Positions 1 to 6,619 of a DNA stretch of 21,544 nucleotides are shown here, in pieces; positions within the stretch are counted from its first letter, which is position 1, and each line of letters opens with the position of its first letter. The stretch comes from a virus. The notes below the pieces were generated by a model. That model was not told the DNA's origin, did not search any database, and was given only the letters and a program-made list of their open reading frames with translations. Made by a program: the position numbers and the translations under genes. The stretch spans positions 1-21,544 of the IMG/VR virus record IMGVR_UViG_3300020171_000141; one strand, 5' to 3'.

Positions 1-1
1 A

Positions 2-127
2 ATATCTAATAGCAATGACGTGATTGACCAGATACAGAAAGAAAGCGGGATGCCGGAGGTGCGGTTGGCACGGGTATTGAGGGAATTTCGAGAGGTGATA
101 GTTAGTGGAAACGGTCACAAAGTCTAG
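2..127 (+). CDS. C-terminal end of an upstream phage protein (partial)
   Basis: An open frame enters from the left edge and ends at TAG 125-127, giving the last 41 residues of a protein whose start lies outside the window. The visible part is charged and probably helical, with the segment RLARVLREFREVIVSG. No domain can be recognised. It overlaps the next gene by 23 bases, which is typical of a phage operon. Because head morphogenesis genes follow, the upstream gene could be the portal or a protein just after it. That is a guess from gene order only, not from these residues. Confidence 0.55.
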   Translation: MSNSNDVIDQIQKESGMPEVRLARVLREFREVIVSGNGHKV

Positions 128-353
128 GTGCTCAAAATGCCGTGGACTAGGCTATATTGAATTGGAGCATGGCCTAGTCAGGCTCCGATGCGAGTCTTGT
201 AAAGGCAAAGGTGAAATAGAAATTGATGGATGCCAAAACACACAACCGGAATCAGGTGCTGATGGAGCTAGACAGTCTGATAGCCGTTCTCGAAGCCAAG
301 ATACCGGCCAGCCCCGCACAAAACGAAAATATCGAAAAAGGGCTAGAGCGTGA
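105..353 (+). CDS. Small DnaJ-type zinc-finger protein
   Basis: The gene starts with GTG 105, preceded by an AGAGGTGA-type ribosome binding site, and encodes 82 residues. Residues 9-36 contain two CxxCxGxG motifs (CSKCRGLG and CESCKGKG), the repeat that binds zinc in DnaJ/Hsp40 cysteine-rich domains. A single pair would bind one zinc. The J domain is absent, so this is not a full co-chaperone. The C-terminal half is low in complexity, rich in Ser and Arg, and ends in a very basic tail (RTKRKYRKRARA) that might bind nucleic acid. About 130 bases of the 3' half overlap the next gene in another frame, so the tail may be overprinted or the true coding part may be short. Confidence 0.6.
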   Translation: METVTKSRCSKCRGLGYIELEHGLVRLRCESCKGKGEIEIDGCQNTQPESGADGARQSDSRSRSQDTGQPRTKRKYRKRARA

Positions 354-444
354 TATGGCTGACTATTTCAGGCGGCTGGACATGGCGCTTGATTGGAACG
401 CTATCGAGGCATTATACTATAGGCACGTAAAACAGGAGGCATAA
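226..444 (+). CDS. Small helical phage protein of unknown function
   Basis: This ORF encodes 72 residues from ATG 226, or 73 from TTG 223. An AGGTGA at about 208-213 is better spaced for the TTG. The protein is acidic to neutral and mostly helical, with a C-terminal segment DMADYFRRLDMALDWNAIEA that resembles small proteins found near portal and head genes in other phages. The stop TAA (442-444) lies just before the ATG of the next gene, and the AGGAGG for that gene is inside this ORF, so the two are probably coupled. It overlaps the zinc-finger gene by about 130 bases in another frame. No function can be assigned. Confidence 0.6.
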   Translation: MDAKTHNRNQVLMELDSLIAVLEAKIPASPAQNENIEKGLERDMADYFRRLDMALDWNAIEALYYRHVKQEA

Positions 445-445
445 C

Positions 446-1135
446 ATGGTAGATACAACTTTCCGCACAGTCCTACCGCCACTCAAGGCAGTAGACAATC
501 AGGATACCCCTCAGACTTTTTCGATGGCATTCTCCTGGTATCCAATCAAAACTATAGAGACAGAGTTAAAGGCGCTCACTGAAGTTGCCGCCGATGTGCA
601 GAGCTTATCAAGCATATTGGACGTATCGGCAAAACGGAGAGTAACTATCCTGATTGACCACGCCAAAGACAATGCCTTAGCATCTGTCGGGCAAGGCACA
701 GAATATGTTGTGCAAGTCAGTGAGAAGGCCACGGGCAATGATACCTGGCGAAGCCTGGCAGCTTTCACGGCTGCCATCACCGTTCCGACGGCTATGGTGA
801 GTGATAATCCAGAGGCAATCGGGGCAACCGTAATTGAATGCGGTGCCGTGGTTCCGGCAATAGGCGATATTGTCTTTTTCAAAAATGCCACCCTTGCTCT
901 CTCAGAGTGGGCTAATGTCGTAGCCAGAAATATCGGCGGGGGCACTGAATCGGTTACGCTTGAGAGCGGCCTGACCAATGCCCAGGCAGCCGGTACTTAC
1001 TACACTCAGGGTGAGCATTTCGTTTTGACTATTGACGTGGAGGCTCTGACCAGGCTGAGGGTAGTCTGCAACAACCAAAAAGGGACTACCAACAGAGCGA
1101 TTGTTTATCGTGTGGCTGCAATAACGTCCAAATAA
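446..1135 (+). CDS. Probable virion-associated protein, unknown function
   Basis: ATG 446 follows AGGAGGCATAAC, a strong ribosome binding site. The product has 229 residues, is acidic and looks rich in beta strands (for example RRVTILIDHA and EYVVQVSEKA). There is no signal peptide, membrane segment or catalytic motif. The even composition and the position in the structural operon suggest a surface or accessory virion protein. The following gene encodes a lectin-like LamG protein, so both could be exposed on the particle. No family is recognised; only the coding status and general character are well supported. Confidence 0.8.
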   Translation: MVDTTFRTVLPPLKAVDNQDTPQTFSMAFSWYPIKTIETELKALTEVAADVQSLSSILDVSAKRRVTILIDHAKDNALASVGQGTEYVVQVSEKATGNDTWRSLAAFTAAITVPTAMVSDNPEAIGATVIECGAVVPAIGDIVFFKNATLALSEWANVVARNIGGGTESVTLESGLTNAQAAGTYYTQGEHFVLTIDVEALTRLRVVCNNQKGTTNRAIVYRVAAITSK

Positions 1136-1145
1136 GGGAGACAAG

Positions 1146-1940
1146 GTGAAATACAGCTCAATAGTTACGCCATCCACAGACAGGCTAGAAGTATCGCATA
1201 GCCATGCTCTCGGTGTGGCTGATTATGACCTTGACGAACTGAATTCACCTGATACTGGCCTCTGGAAAGCAAAGGTGCTGGATTTCGGGTCAGTAAAGTA
1301 TTCGCCCAATAAACTCTACTGGTTAGACCGGAGCCGATATTGTAATCACGGCACAATAACTGGCGCTATCTGGCAACAGTTGCCTTCGGGCGTGTGGGCA
1401 ATAAAATGCGATGGCAGCGATGATGTGGTTTCAGTAGCCGATGCGCCCAGTTTGAACTTTGGCACTGGCGATTTCACCGTCATGCTGTGGGTGCGGACTC
1501 TACAATTAGCGGTGGATTATCCAATTTATATTTCAAAAGATAATGAGGTAGCACCCCGGAGTGGGTTTACCTTTTATCAGGCAACGGGTAGTAATTTTGT
1601 AGTGGGTGCTGTGCTCAGTGGTGGAGCTGAAAACTCTGTAGCTACGGGTATTGCAATAAACGATGGGGTATTCCATCTCATAGCCCTACGGAAGACCGCT
1701 ACCCAGATATGGGTCTACATCGGGTCAAGAACCACCCCTATGGTTGAATATGGGCCGACAGGACATGCCTTGGGCAGCACCGATAAAGTTCAAGCCCTGG
1801 GCATCGGCAACAATCCTGTTGCTGCGCCAGGAACTAGGGCATCTAGTGGGCAATTTAGTAAAGCCCTGATATGTGCCCGTTCTTTAACTCCTGGCGAACT
1901 GGAGAGAATACGGCTTAATACGTGCTGGAGGTATAAGTAA
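1146..1940 (+). CDS. LamG/concanavalin-A-like virion protein
   Basis: GTG 1146 is preceded by GGGAGA with good spacing and gives 264 residues. From about residue 45 the sequence follows the LamG (laminin G, concanavalin-A-like sandwich) pattern seen in phage and bacterial surface proteins. SRYCNHGTI comes first, then a CDGSDDVVSV strand, then FGTGDFTVMLWVRT, and it ends with a LTPGELERIR helix typical of these domains. Such domains bind sugars or proteins, so a role in attaching virions to host surfaces or mucus is plausible. It sits in an unusual place, between the upstream genes and the head morphogenesis gene rather than with the tail fibres. A second LamG domain occurs in the tail hub at 13421-15478. 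Confidence 0.8.
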   Translation: MKYSSIVTPSTDRLEVSHSHALGVADYDLDELNSPDTGLWKAKVLDFGSVKYSPNKLYWLDRSRYCNHGTITGAIWQQLPSGVWAIKCDGSDDVVSVADAPSLNFGTGDFTVMLWVRTLQLAVDYPIYISKDNEVAPRSGFTFYQATGSNFVVGAVLSGGAENSVATGIAINDGVFHLIALRKTATQIWVYIGSRTTPMVEYGPTGHALGSTDKVQALGIGNNPVAAPGTRASSGQFSKALICARSLTPGELERIRLNTCWRYK

Positions 1941-1941
1941 A

Positions 1942-2154
1942 ATGGCACTTCTTCGAATATATCTCGATATGGCTTTTCCGGTACCCTTGTCTCCTGAACT
2001 AGCAAGCAAGGTGGATGAGGTAAAAGCTGGTATCCGATGGCTCAAAGCTAGAGCTTATCCTTTGCCAGCAGAAAATACCCCCAGGGCAAAATACCATATT
2101 TGCCACCATGACGAGATTCCCCCTAAACCGTGCGAGCCGGAGAAGGATATATAA
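1942..2154 (+). CDS. Small phage protein, unknown function
   Basis: ATG 1942 follows a GGAGGT site located inside the end of the previous gene. The product has 70 residues and no recognisable domain. The C-terminal part carries histidines, cysteines and prolines (YHICHHDEIPPKPCEPEKD), which could bind a metal, but this is speculative. Its stop TAA overlaps the ATG of the head morphogenesis gene (TAATG), implying translational coupling. The GGAGAAGGA ribosome site for that next gene lies in its last codons. Confidence 0.65.
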   Translation: MALLRIYLDMAFPVPLSPELASKVDEVKAGIRWLKARAYPLPAENTPRAKYHICHHDEIPPKPCEPEKDI

Positions 2155-2762
2155 TGTCAGACTTGAAAGTAGACCTTGACGACATGCTTGACCCGATACT
2201 GGGGGCATTCCGTGACACACTCCAGGCAAAGCTCACGGCTAGGGCGGTGATAGCATATCTGAAAGGGAGCGCCCAGATGATAAGCTGGGGCCGCACGAAA
2301 CTGACTGATAGGCCGATATTCTTTGAGGGTCCGCCGATCCGACAGGCAATTGCCTATGCCAACAAGCATGCTGCCCGGCTGGTGACTAAGATGGACGCAG
2401 AGACAAAGGACAGGTTGGCGAAGGTTATCGGCGATGCCATCAAAGAGAAACGGGGGATACCTGGGTTGGCGCGGGACATACGGAAAGAGTTTGATGACAT
2501 GACTAAATATCGGTCTCAGGTTATTGCACAAACTGAAACCAATGATGCTTTATCGGCAGCTAGCCTTGACCGCATGAAGGATATGGAGGTGAACGGGAAG
2601 GAATGGGTAACTGTCGGTGATGATAGGGTGAGTGAAATCTGTATGGAAAACGAAGCGGCGGGAATCATACCAGTTGACCAACCCTTCCCTAGTGGGCATA
2701 TGAGACCACCTGGACATGTTTCTTGTCGTTGCGCCCTAGCTCCTGTTTTGATTGCCTTGTGA
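2154..2762 (+). CDS. Phage head morphogenesis protein (Mu gpF / SPP1 gp7-like)
   Basis: I place the start at ATG 2154, behind GGAGAAGGA and overlapping the previous stop, rather than at an in-frame upstream ATG; this gives 202 residues. The N-terminal two thirds are helical. The C-terminal part has the Mu-F signature: TETNDAL, then VGDDRVSEICMENE with an Asp and a Cys, a gap, and HMRPPGHVSCRCALAP with the typical P.H..CRC ending. Members are minor head proteins made next to the portal and packaged in small numbers, helping procapsid assembly or DNA entry. The family often follows the portal gene, which fits a portal upstream of this window. It is at the short end for the family. Confidence 0.88.
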   Translation: MSDLKVDLDDMLDPILGAFRDTLQAKLTARAVIAYLKGSAQMISWGRTKLTDRPIFFEGPPIRQAIAYANKHAARLVTKMDAETKDRLAKVIGDAIKEKRGIPGLARDIRKEFDDMTKYRSQVIAQTETNDALSAASLDRMKDMEVNGKEWVTVGDDRVSEICMENEAAGIIPVDQPFPSGHMRPPGHVSCRCALAPVLIAL

Positions 2763-2785
2763 TTTGGGAAGATGAATTAATAAAT

Positions 2786-2863
2786 ATGCCTAAACTGATT
2801 GCTAAACTAAAGAGGTTTGAGAATACGTGCGCCATTGCTCCGGTGATGTTGGCGGTGAAATGA
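2786..2863 (+). CDS. Tiny ORF, doubtful
   Basis: An ATG at 2786 opens a 25-residue frame ending at TGA 2861-2863, whose stop overlaps an ATG at 2860 (ATGA). The ribosome binding site is poor: GGGAAGA lies about 16 bases upstream. The last residues (CAIAPVMLAV) resemble the end of the preceding head protein (CALAPVLIAL), so this could be a small duplicated scrap of that gene. It is listed because it fills the gap, but it may not be translated. Confidence 0.25.
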   Translation: MPKLIAKLKRFENTCAIAPVMLAVK

Positions 2864-2865
2864 GT

Positions 2866-3012
2866 ATGCCAGAGCCAAAAGAGGATGCCGAACTCAAGCA
2901 GGAACTTGACAAGGTGGCTTGGGAGAAGTATCTTACATATGGGAGCGTGAGGGTGCAGGTTAGAGGCGGCAAGAAAACCCTGACGGCTATTGAGAGGACT
3001 TATCCGGACTAG
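2866..3012 (+). CDS. Small charged protein, unknown function
   Basis: I choose ATG 2866 because GGTGA at 2854-2858 is spaced 7 bases from it. GTG 2827 and ATG 2860 are in-frame alternatives. The product is 48 residues, strongly charged, with a helical first half (EDAELKQELDKVAWEKY) and a short strand-like second half (GSVRVQVRGGKKTLTAIERT). No family is recognised. It is the last ORF before the intrinsic terminator at 3042-3076. Confidence 0.5.
   Translation: MPEPKEDAELKQELDKVAWEKYLTYGSVRVQVRGGKKTLTAIERTYPD
2906..2934 (+). promoter_or_regulatory. Candidate sigma70-type promoter inside a small gene
   Basis: TTGACA at 2906-2911 is followed after exactly 17 bases by TATCTT at 2929-2934, a perfect -35 and a 4/6 match to the -10. 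Transcription would start near 2941 and run into the terminator about 100 bases further on. The hexamer lies in coding sequence (codons CTT GAC AAG), so it may be chance. Confidence 0.25.
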
Positions 3013-3041
3013 ATAGACAACTAAATAAGCAAGCCCAAAGG

Positions 3042-3076
3042 AAGAACCTGGAGGCAAAAGTTTCCAGGTTCTTTTT
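3042..3076 (+). terminator. Rho-independent terminator between head genes
   Basis: A perfect 11-bp stem (AAGAACCTGGA 3042-3052 paired with TCCAGGTTCTT 3063-3073) with a 10-base loop is followed by T residues (TTTTTGTTT). This is a textbook intrinsic terminator on the plus strand. It sits in the middle of the head operon, directly before the strong AGGAGGTGA site of the protease/scaffold gene. It could reduce downstream transcription, separate two transcripts, or be bypassed by antitermination. Confidence 0.8.
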
Positions 3077-3092
3077 GTTTCAGGAGGTGACC

Positions 3093-4784
3093 ATGCCATA
3101 CCCGACACTAGATAGCTTGCCAGACTGGGTTAAGGAAATGCCCAAACATGCTCAAGAAATATATCAGGCAGCATGGAAAACGGCGTTTGAACAATACAAA
3201 GACGAAGGTAAGGCAGCGGCGACGGCGATTACTGCCGTGAAAGGCAAGTATGAAAAAAACACAAAGGGAGAGTGGGTAGTCAAGGAATCCCAGGAGGGCA
3301 AGATGTCAAAGGAATCCTTACAGGCCAAATATGCCGAGATAATCCAAGAAGCCGGAAGGCGAGGCAAGGTCAATGACCCCAGAGTTCAGAAAGTGGTAGC
3401 TGAGGGGGACAAGGCCGAGCCTGATGAACTATCTTCAGTGCTTATCTGGCTCAAAGAGCAGGCGACCATGAAAACTGAGGGCGGTGTGCAATTCCCAGCG
3501 TCTGCCTTCGCCTATGTGCCCGATGCTGAGAAACCTTCTGAGTGGAAGTTACGGCTATGGGAAGACCCTGAGAAGAAAGTTACCAAGGCGCAGTTGGGGC
3601 GGGCGGCGGCTGCTCTGAGTCCTGGTGGATTCCGTGGTCAGAAGGTGGAGATACCGCAAGCGGATATGGCGGCAGTCAAGCGGAAGATTCGGGCAGCTTA
3701 CCGGAGTCTGGACGTGGTCGACGAGGACATTCCCCGGTGGGTCAAAGAGGCCGAACATCGGAGTATGCTTTTCAACCATACCTCGCTTTCTGAAGCCACT
3801 ATCGGCACTCAGGGGATCGCCAAAGTTGTGATAATCAAGCCAGGATTTGGCAATCCAGTGGACAACAATTACTACCCCAAAGAGACACTTGCACGAGACT
3901 TCGGGCTGTTTGAGGGCGTGAAAATGTATGCTGACCACCAGACACAAGAGGAGGAAAAGAAGAGGCCGGAGGGTTCGATCCGGCAGTGGGTTGCCAGTCT
4001 GAAGAATGTCCGGTTTGAGGAAGGGGTTGGCATAGTTGGCGATGCAATTATCATTGAGCCGTGGCTCCAGGCCAAACTTGCTACTCTACGGGATAAGAGC
4101 TTACTCAGCGAAATGGGGATATCCATTCGGGCGGCGGGCATAGGTACAAAGGGCAAGGCGGAGGGTAAGGATGCAAATATAGTCGAACGTATAACCCGTG
4201 TGCGTTCTGCCGATTTTGTTACTGAGGCTGGGGCTGGGGGCATGGTGCAGATGTACGAGGCTGGAAATCCTGAAAACGATATTGATATTATCAGCCTCGA
4301 TATATTGAGGGAACGGCGTCCTGACTTGGTCAAAACTATTGAGACTGAGGTCAAAGCCGTAATAATGAGGGAGGTAAAAAAGACAGTGGAATTACAAGAA
4401 ACCGTAGACAAGTTGACCGGGGATATTGCAACTCTGACCAAAGAACGGGACGACCTCAAGGTGAAAATCACCGAGGCAGAGAAGGCGCAGAGGATAGCCG
4501 AAGCCAAGTCCCAGATAGACGAAGCCATAAGCAAATCCGAACTGCCGGAGGCCGCCAAGGTGAGGATTGCCGAGAGGTTCAAGGGAGCCGAGAAAGCCGA
4601 AGGCATTGTCGAGGCAATCAAGGCAGAGACCGATTACATCGCCGCCCTGAAAGAATCGGGGAAGGTCAAGGGCATGGGGGGAACACAGCTGGATGTGGAA
4701 GCTGACCGAAAGGCGCTCAAAGAGTCGTTCAAACGGCTAGGGCTGGACGACAAAGGCGCAGAAATTGCTGTTGCTGGGAGGTAA
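3093..4784 (+). CDS. ChaB-domain / prohead protease / scaffold fusion protein
   Basis: ATG 3093 is chosen because AGGAGGTGA lies directly before it; the frame extends upstream only to a TTG inside the terminator. The 563-residue product has four regions. Residues 8-65 match the ChaB family (LPDWVKEMPKHAQEIYQAAW and onward). Residues 130-205 form a phage domain with FPASAFAYVPDAEKPSEW and GGFRGQKVEI. Residues 225-390 look like a prohead protease of the herpesvirus-assemblin-like group, with His282 in YADHQT and Ser339/Ser344 in LLSEMGIS as candidate catalytic residues. Residues 410-560 are a charged coiled coil typical of a scaffold. The protein would guide capsid assembly and then cut itself and the capsid proteins. 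Protease-scaffold fusions just before the capsid gene are common; a ChaB head on one is less so. The catalytic residues are inferred. Confidence 0.82.
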   Translation: MPYPTLDSLPDWVKEMPKHAQEIYQAAWKTAFEQYKDEGKAAATAITAVKGKYEKNTKGEWVVKESQEGKMSKESLQAKYAEIIQEAGRRGKVNDPRVQKVVAEGDKAEPDELSSVLIWLKEQATMKTEGGVQFPASAFAYVPDAEKPSEWKLRLWEDPEKKVTKAQLGRAAAALSPGGFRGQKVEIPQADMAAVKRKIRAAYRSLDVVDEDIPRWVKEAEHRSMLFNHTSLSEATIGTQGIAKVVIIKPGFGNPVDNNYYPKETLARDFGLFEGVKMYADHQTQEEEKKRPEGSIRQWVASLKNVRFEEGVGIVGDAIIIEPWLQAKLATLRDKSLLSEMGISIRAAGIGTKGKAEGKDANIVERITRVRSADFVTEAGAGGMVQMYEAGNPENDIDIISLDILRERRPDLVKTIETEVKAVIMREVKKTVELQETVDKLTGDIATLTKERDDLKVKITEAEKAQRIAEAKSQIDEAISKSELPEAAKVRIAERFKGAEKAEGIVEAIKAETDYIAALKESGKVKGMGGTQLDVEADRKALKESFKRLGLDDKGAEIAVAGR

Positions 4785-4787
4785 TCC

Positions 4788-4946
4788 ATGAAAATTGATT
4801 CTAGGCAGTTGCGATTCTGCAAGACCATTGGCTGTGAGCAGTTGAAGGGAGCGGACTGTCTAGTGCAGGAGTGTCTACATTCCGACATGGCGAAGGCAAT
4901 AGAGGAACTGCGGGCGCAGTTGAAGGCGGTGAAAGATGCCAAATGA
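4788..4946 (+). CDS. Small four-cysteine protein
   Basis: ATG 4788 follows GGGAGGTAATCC, a strong ribosome site at the end of the protease gene. The 52-residue product has four cysteines at 11, 16, 24 and 29 (CxxxxC, 7 residues, CxxxxC), followed by a charged helix (MAKAIEELRAQLKAVKDAK). The cysteines could bind zinc. Its 3' end overlaps the start of the next gene by 11 bases, and the GGCGGTGA for that gene lies within it. No family is recognised. Confidence 0.6.
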   Translation: MKIDSRQLRFCKTIGCEQLKGADCLVQECLHSDMAKAIEELRAQLKAVKDAK

Positions 4947-5403
4947 CATCACCAATCCATATTATGACCCTCACAGGGTAGCAGGCGAGGAAGTATCCTC
5001 TACTGGAGCAGGGCGGCATATTCTGTGCAAGGAAAACAATATCGGGGCCTATCCTGTTCACGCTGGTGGTCATGTCTGGAAGGGTGACCCTGTGGCGCTG
5101 TTTGATGCTGTGGGCGTGGCGCTAAAAACAGGGACGAGCCCCACCTTTGATGAGGTCATCCCGATTGATACCGAGGGCATCTGGCGGCTACAGGTGACCA
5201 ACACTGGATTGAACAATTTTGGCGCGATAATACCTGGTCAGGTGTTGTTCATTGATTTCAACGGGGTGATAACAGACCACTGGGTGGGTGCCTTCGCCAT
5301 ATTTGGCTTTGCACTCCAGCCGATTGACAGCGTGCGGACGGAAGTCATAGCCGTCAAGGTCCACTGGATGTACCCATACTGGTTCTACGACCCAGTAACA
5401 TAA
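4936..5403 (+). CDS. DUF2190-like capsid decoration protein (first copy)
   Basis: ATG 4936 is preceded by GGCGGTGAAAG and overlaps the previous gene. The product of 155 residues is rich in beta strands and contains the pattern VWKGDPVALFDAVGVALKTG, then IPIDTEGIWRLQV, seen in DUF2190 phage proteins, which decorate or stabilise capsids. The next gene encodes a paralogue with the same landmarks (AGxEVSST, GRH, KGDPV, GVA, IxxEGIW), so this is an old tandem duplication. The place just before the capsid gene supports a role on the head. This copy has only the single domain. Confidence 0.72.
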   Translation: MPNDITNPYYDPHRVAGEEVSSTGAGRHILCKENNIGAYPVHAGGHVWKGDPVALFDAVGVALKTGTSPTFDEVIPIDTEGIWRLQVTNTGLNNFGAIIPGQVLFIDFNGVITDHWVGAFAIFGFALQPIDSVRTEVIAVKVHWMYPYWFYDPVT

Positions 5404-5432
5404 AAAACTAAAATTTAGGAGGTAACAAATAA

Positions 5433-6362
5433 ATGTGTCCATATGGAGTTTATACACCGGGAATTGCGGGGGATGAAGTATCCTCCACCTATGAAGGAAG
5501 GCACCTGTCCTTCAGCGAGAGCCAAATAACGCACCCTTCGCACACCGATAACTTAGTAGATAAGGGTGACCCCGTTCGAGTGGGAGACAAGATTGTCGGC
5601 GTGGCATTCACAAGTGCCGTGCTTAACACAGACCTTATTGCCATCGACGCCGAGGGTATTTGGCAGTTGTCAGTGGTAGCGACCGATGATGCCGGTGCCA
5701 GTGCGGTCGCGGTTGGTGATGAGATTTTCATCAACAAGACGACTTGCGTTCTGAGCAAGATACGAAGCATCGCGACACAGATACCGTTCGGCTACGCCCT
5801 GTACCCCATAGCGGCGGGGACGGATGTTATCCCGGTTAAGGTGCACTTTGACCCGACAGTGGACTCCCAACTTGCTATGTTCAACGCTGTTGTAGTCAGT
5901 GGCGGATATGGCAAATCCATGAAGGCTACTCTCAACGGAGGTGCGTCTGAGGGTCTTAGCGGCTACCATGAGGGGCATATCAATGCCAACACGACTGGCC
6001 ATCTTTACAACTTCGGCTCGTGGATAAATGTGGATGCTCAGAATATCCTGAAGGCTGGCCATATCATCGTCCCCTTTGAAGGCGGTGTGTATGCCGGTCA
6101 AACCCAAACAGATGCCAGGGTAGTGTTTGCTGGGCAGCATCAGGCCATACTTGCGGGGCCACCTGCATCCATGCACGCGTGGAGACTCAATGTTGCTCAG
6201 GTTGCCGGTAACATCACGGCACTTATCGCGGCAGCCAATCCTGAATCGGTCGGGTATGTGACCAGCGGCGCTACGGCAAGCACTAAGGTTGGCAGCATCC
6301 CGATAGCGGATATTGTCAGCAAGGGCATCGTCTGGGTGCGTTGCTACGATTCAGCAGTTTAG
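5433..6362 (+). CDS. DUF2190-like decoration protein with an extra C-terminal domain
   Basis: ATG 5433 follows AGGAGGTAAC with about 10 bases of spacing. The product has 309 residues. Residues 1-145 are paralogous to the previous protein (IAGDEVSST, KGDPVRVGDKIVGVAFT, AIDAEGIWQLSV). Residues 150-309 form a second domain, also rich in beta strands, with landmarks SGGYGKSMKATLNGG, LYNFGSWINV, ALIAAANPESVGYV and a final GIVWVRCYDS. I believe this second module recurs in phage head proteins next to capsid genes, but no fold can be named with certainty. Probable role: an outer capsid decoration carrying a protruding domain. Confidence 0.72.
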   Translation: MCPYGVYTPGIAGDEVSSTYEGRHLSFSESQITHPSHTDNLVDKGDPVRVGDKIVGVAFTSAVLNTDLIAIDAEGIWQLSVVATDDAGASAVAVGDEIFINKTTCVLSKIRSIATQIPFGYALYPIAAGTDVIPVKVHFDPTVDSQLAMFNAVVVSGGYGKSMKATLNGGASEGLSGYHEGHINANTTGHLYNFGSWINVDAQNILKAGHIIVPFEGGVYAGQTQTDARVVFAGQHQAILAGPPASMHAWRLNVAQVAGNITALIAAANPESVGYVTSGATASTKVGSIPIADIVSKGIVWVRCYDSAV

Positions 6363-6384
6363 GTAGGGCGAAAAAGGAGAGAAA

Positions 6385-6606
6385 GTGATAAATAGGGTAA
6401 TACTTGAAGCACAGTTAGGACAGTACAAAAAAGGCAAAGAGTTGGCTGTGATAGCTTTCAACAAAGCTCAGGCCGACTTGTATATGTTCGACGGTGCGAT
6501 AGAGGCTTGCAACGCTTTCCTGGCAATAGAAAAGGCAATGGAAGACTACGAGGATAAAAAGAAGGCGGCTGAGGAAGCCGCAATAAAGGCTAAAGAAAAT
6601 CAATAG
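6385..6606 (+). CDS. Small helical protein before the capsid gene
   Basis: GTG 6385 is preceded by AAGGAGAG. The 73-residue product is almost entirely helical and highly charged, ending in a Lys/Glu/Ala-rich segment (DKKKAAEEAAIKAKENQ) that should form a coiled coil. It might act as an accessory scaffold or chaperone for the capsid protein that follows 13 bases later. The function is inferred only from size, composition and position. Confidence 0.65.
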   Translation: MINRVILEAQLGQYKKGKELAVIAFNKAQADLYMFDGAIEACNAFLAIEKAMEDYEDKKKAAEEAAIKAKENQ

Positions 6607-6619
6607 GAGGTAAAACCAA

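Noticed and set aside
511-978. Long minus-strand open frame within the 446-1135 gene
   Set aside because: It is a shadow of the plus-strand gene, which has a strong ribosome site and fits the operon; the antisense product has no recognisable features.
2730-2863. Repeated protein ending (CALAPVLIAL and CAIAPVMLAV) in neighbouring frames
   Set aside because: The similarity covers about ten residues and the DNA matches poorly; it could be a small duplication but is too short to claim.
3872-4621. Minus-strand ORF of 249 codons within the protease/scaffold gene
   Set aside because: It is antisense to the charged coiled-coil and protease region and reads as a Ser/Ala-rich shadow; no ribosome site was found.
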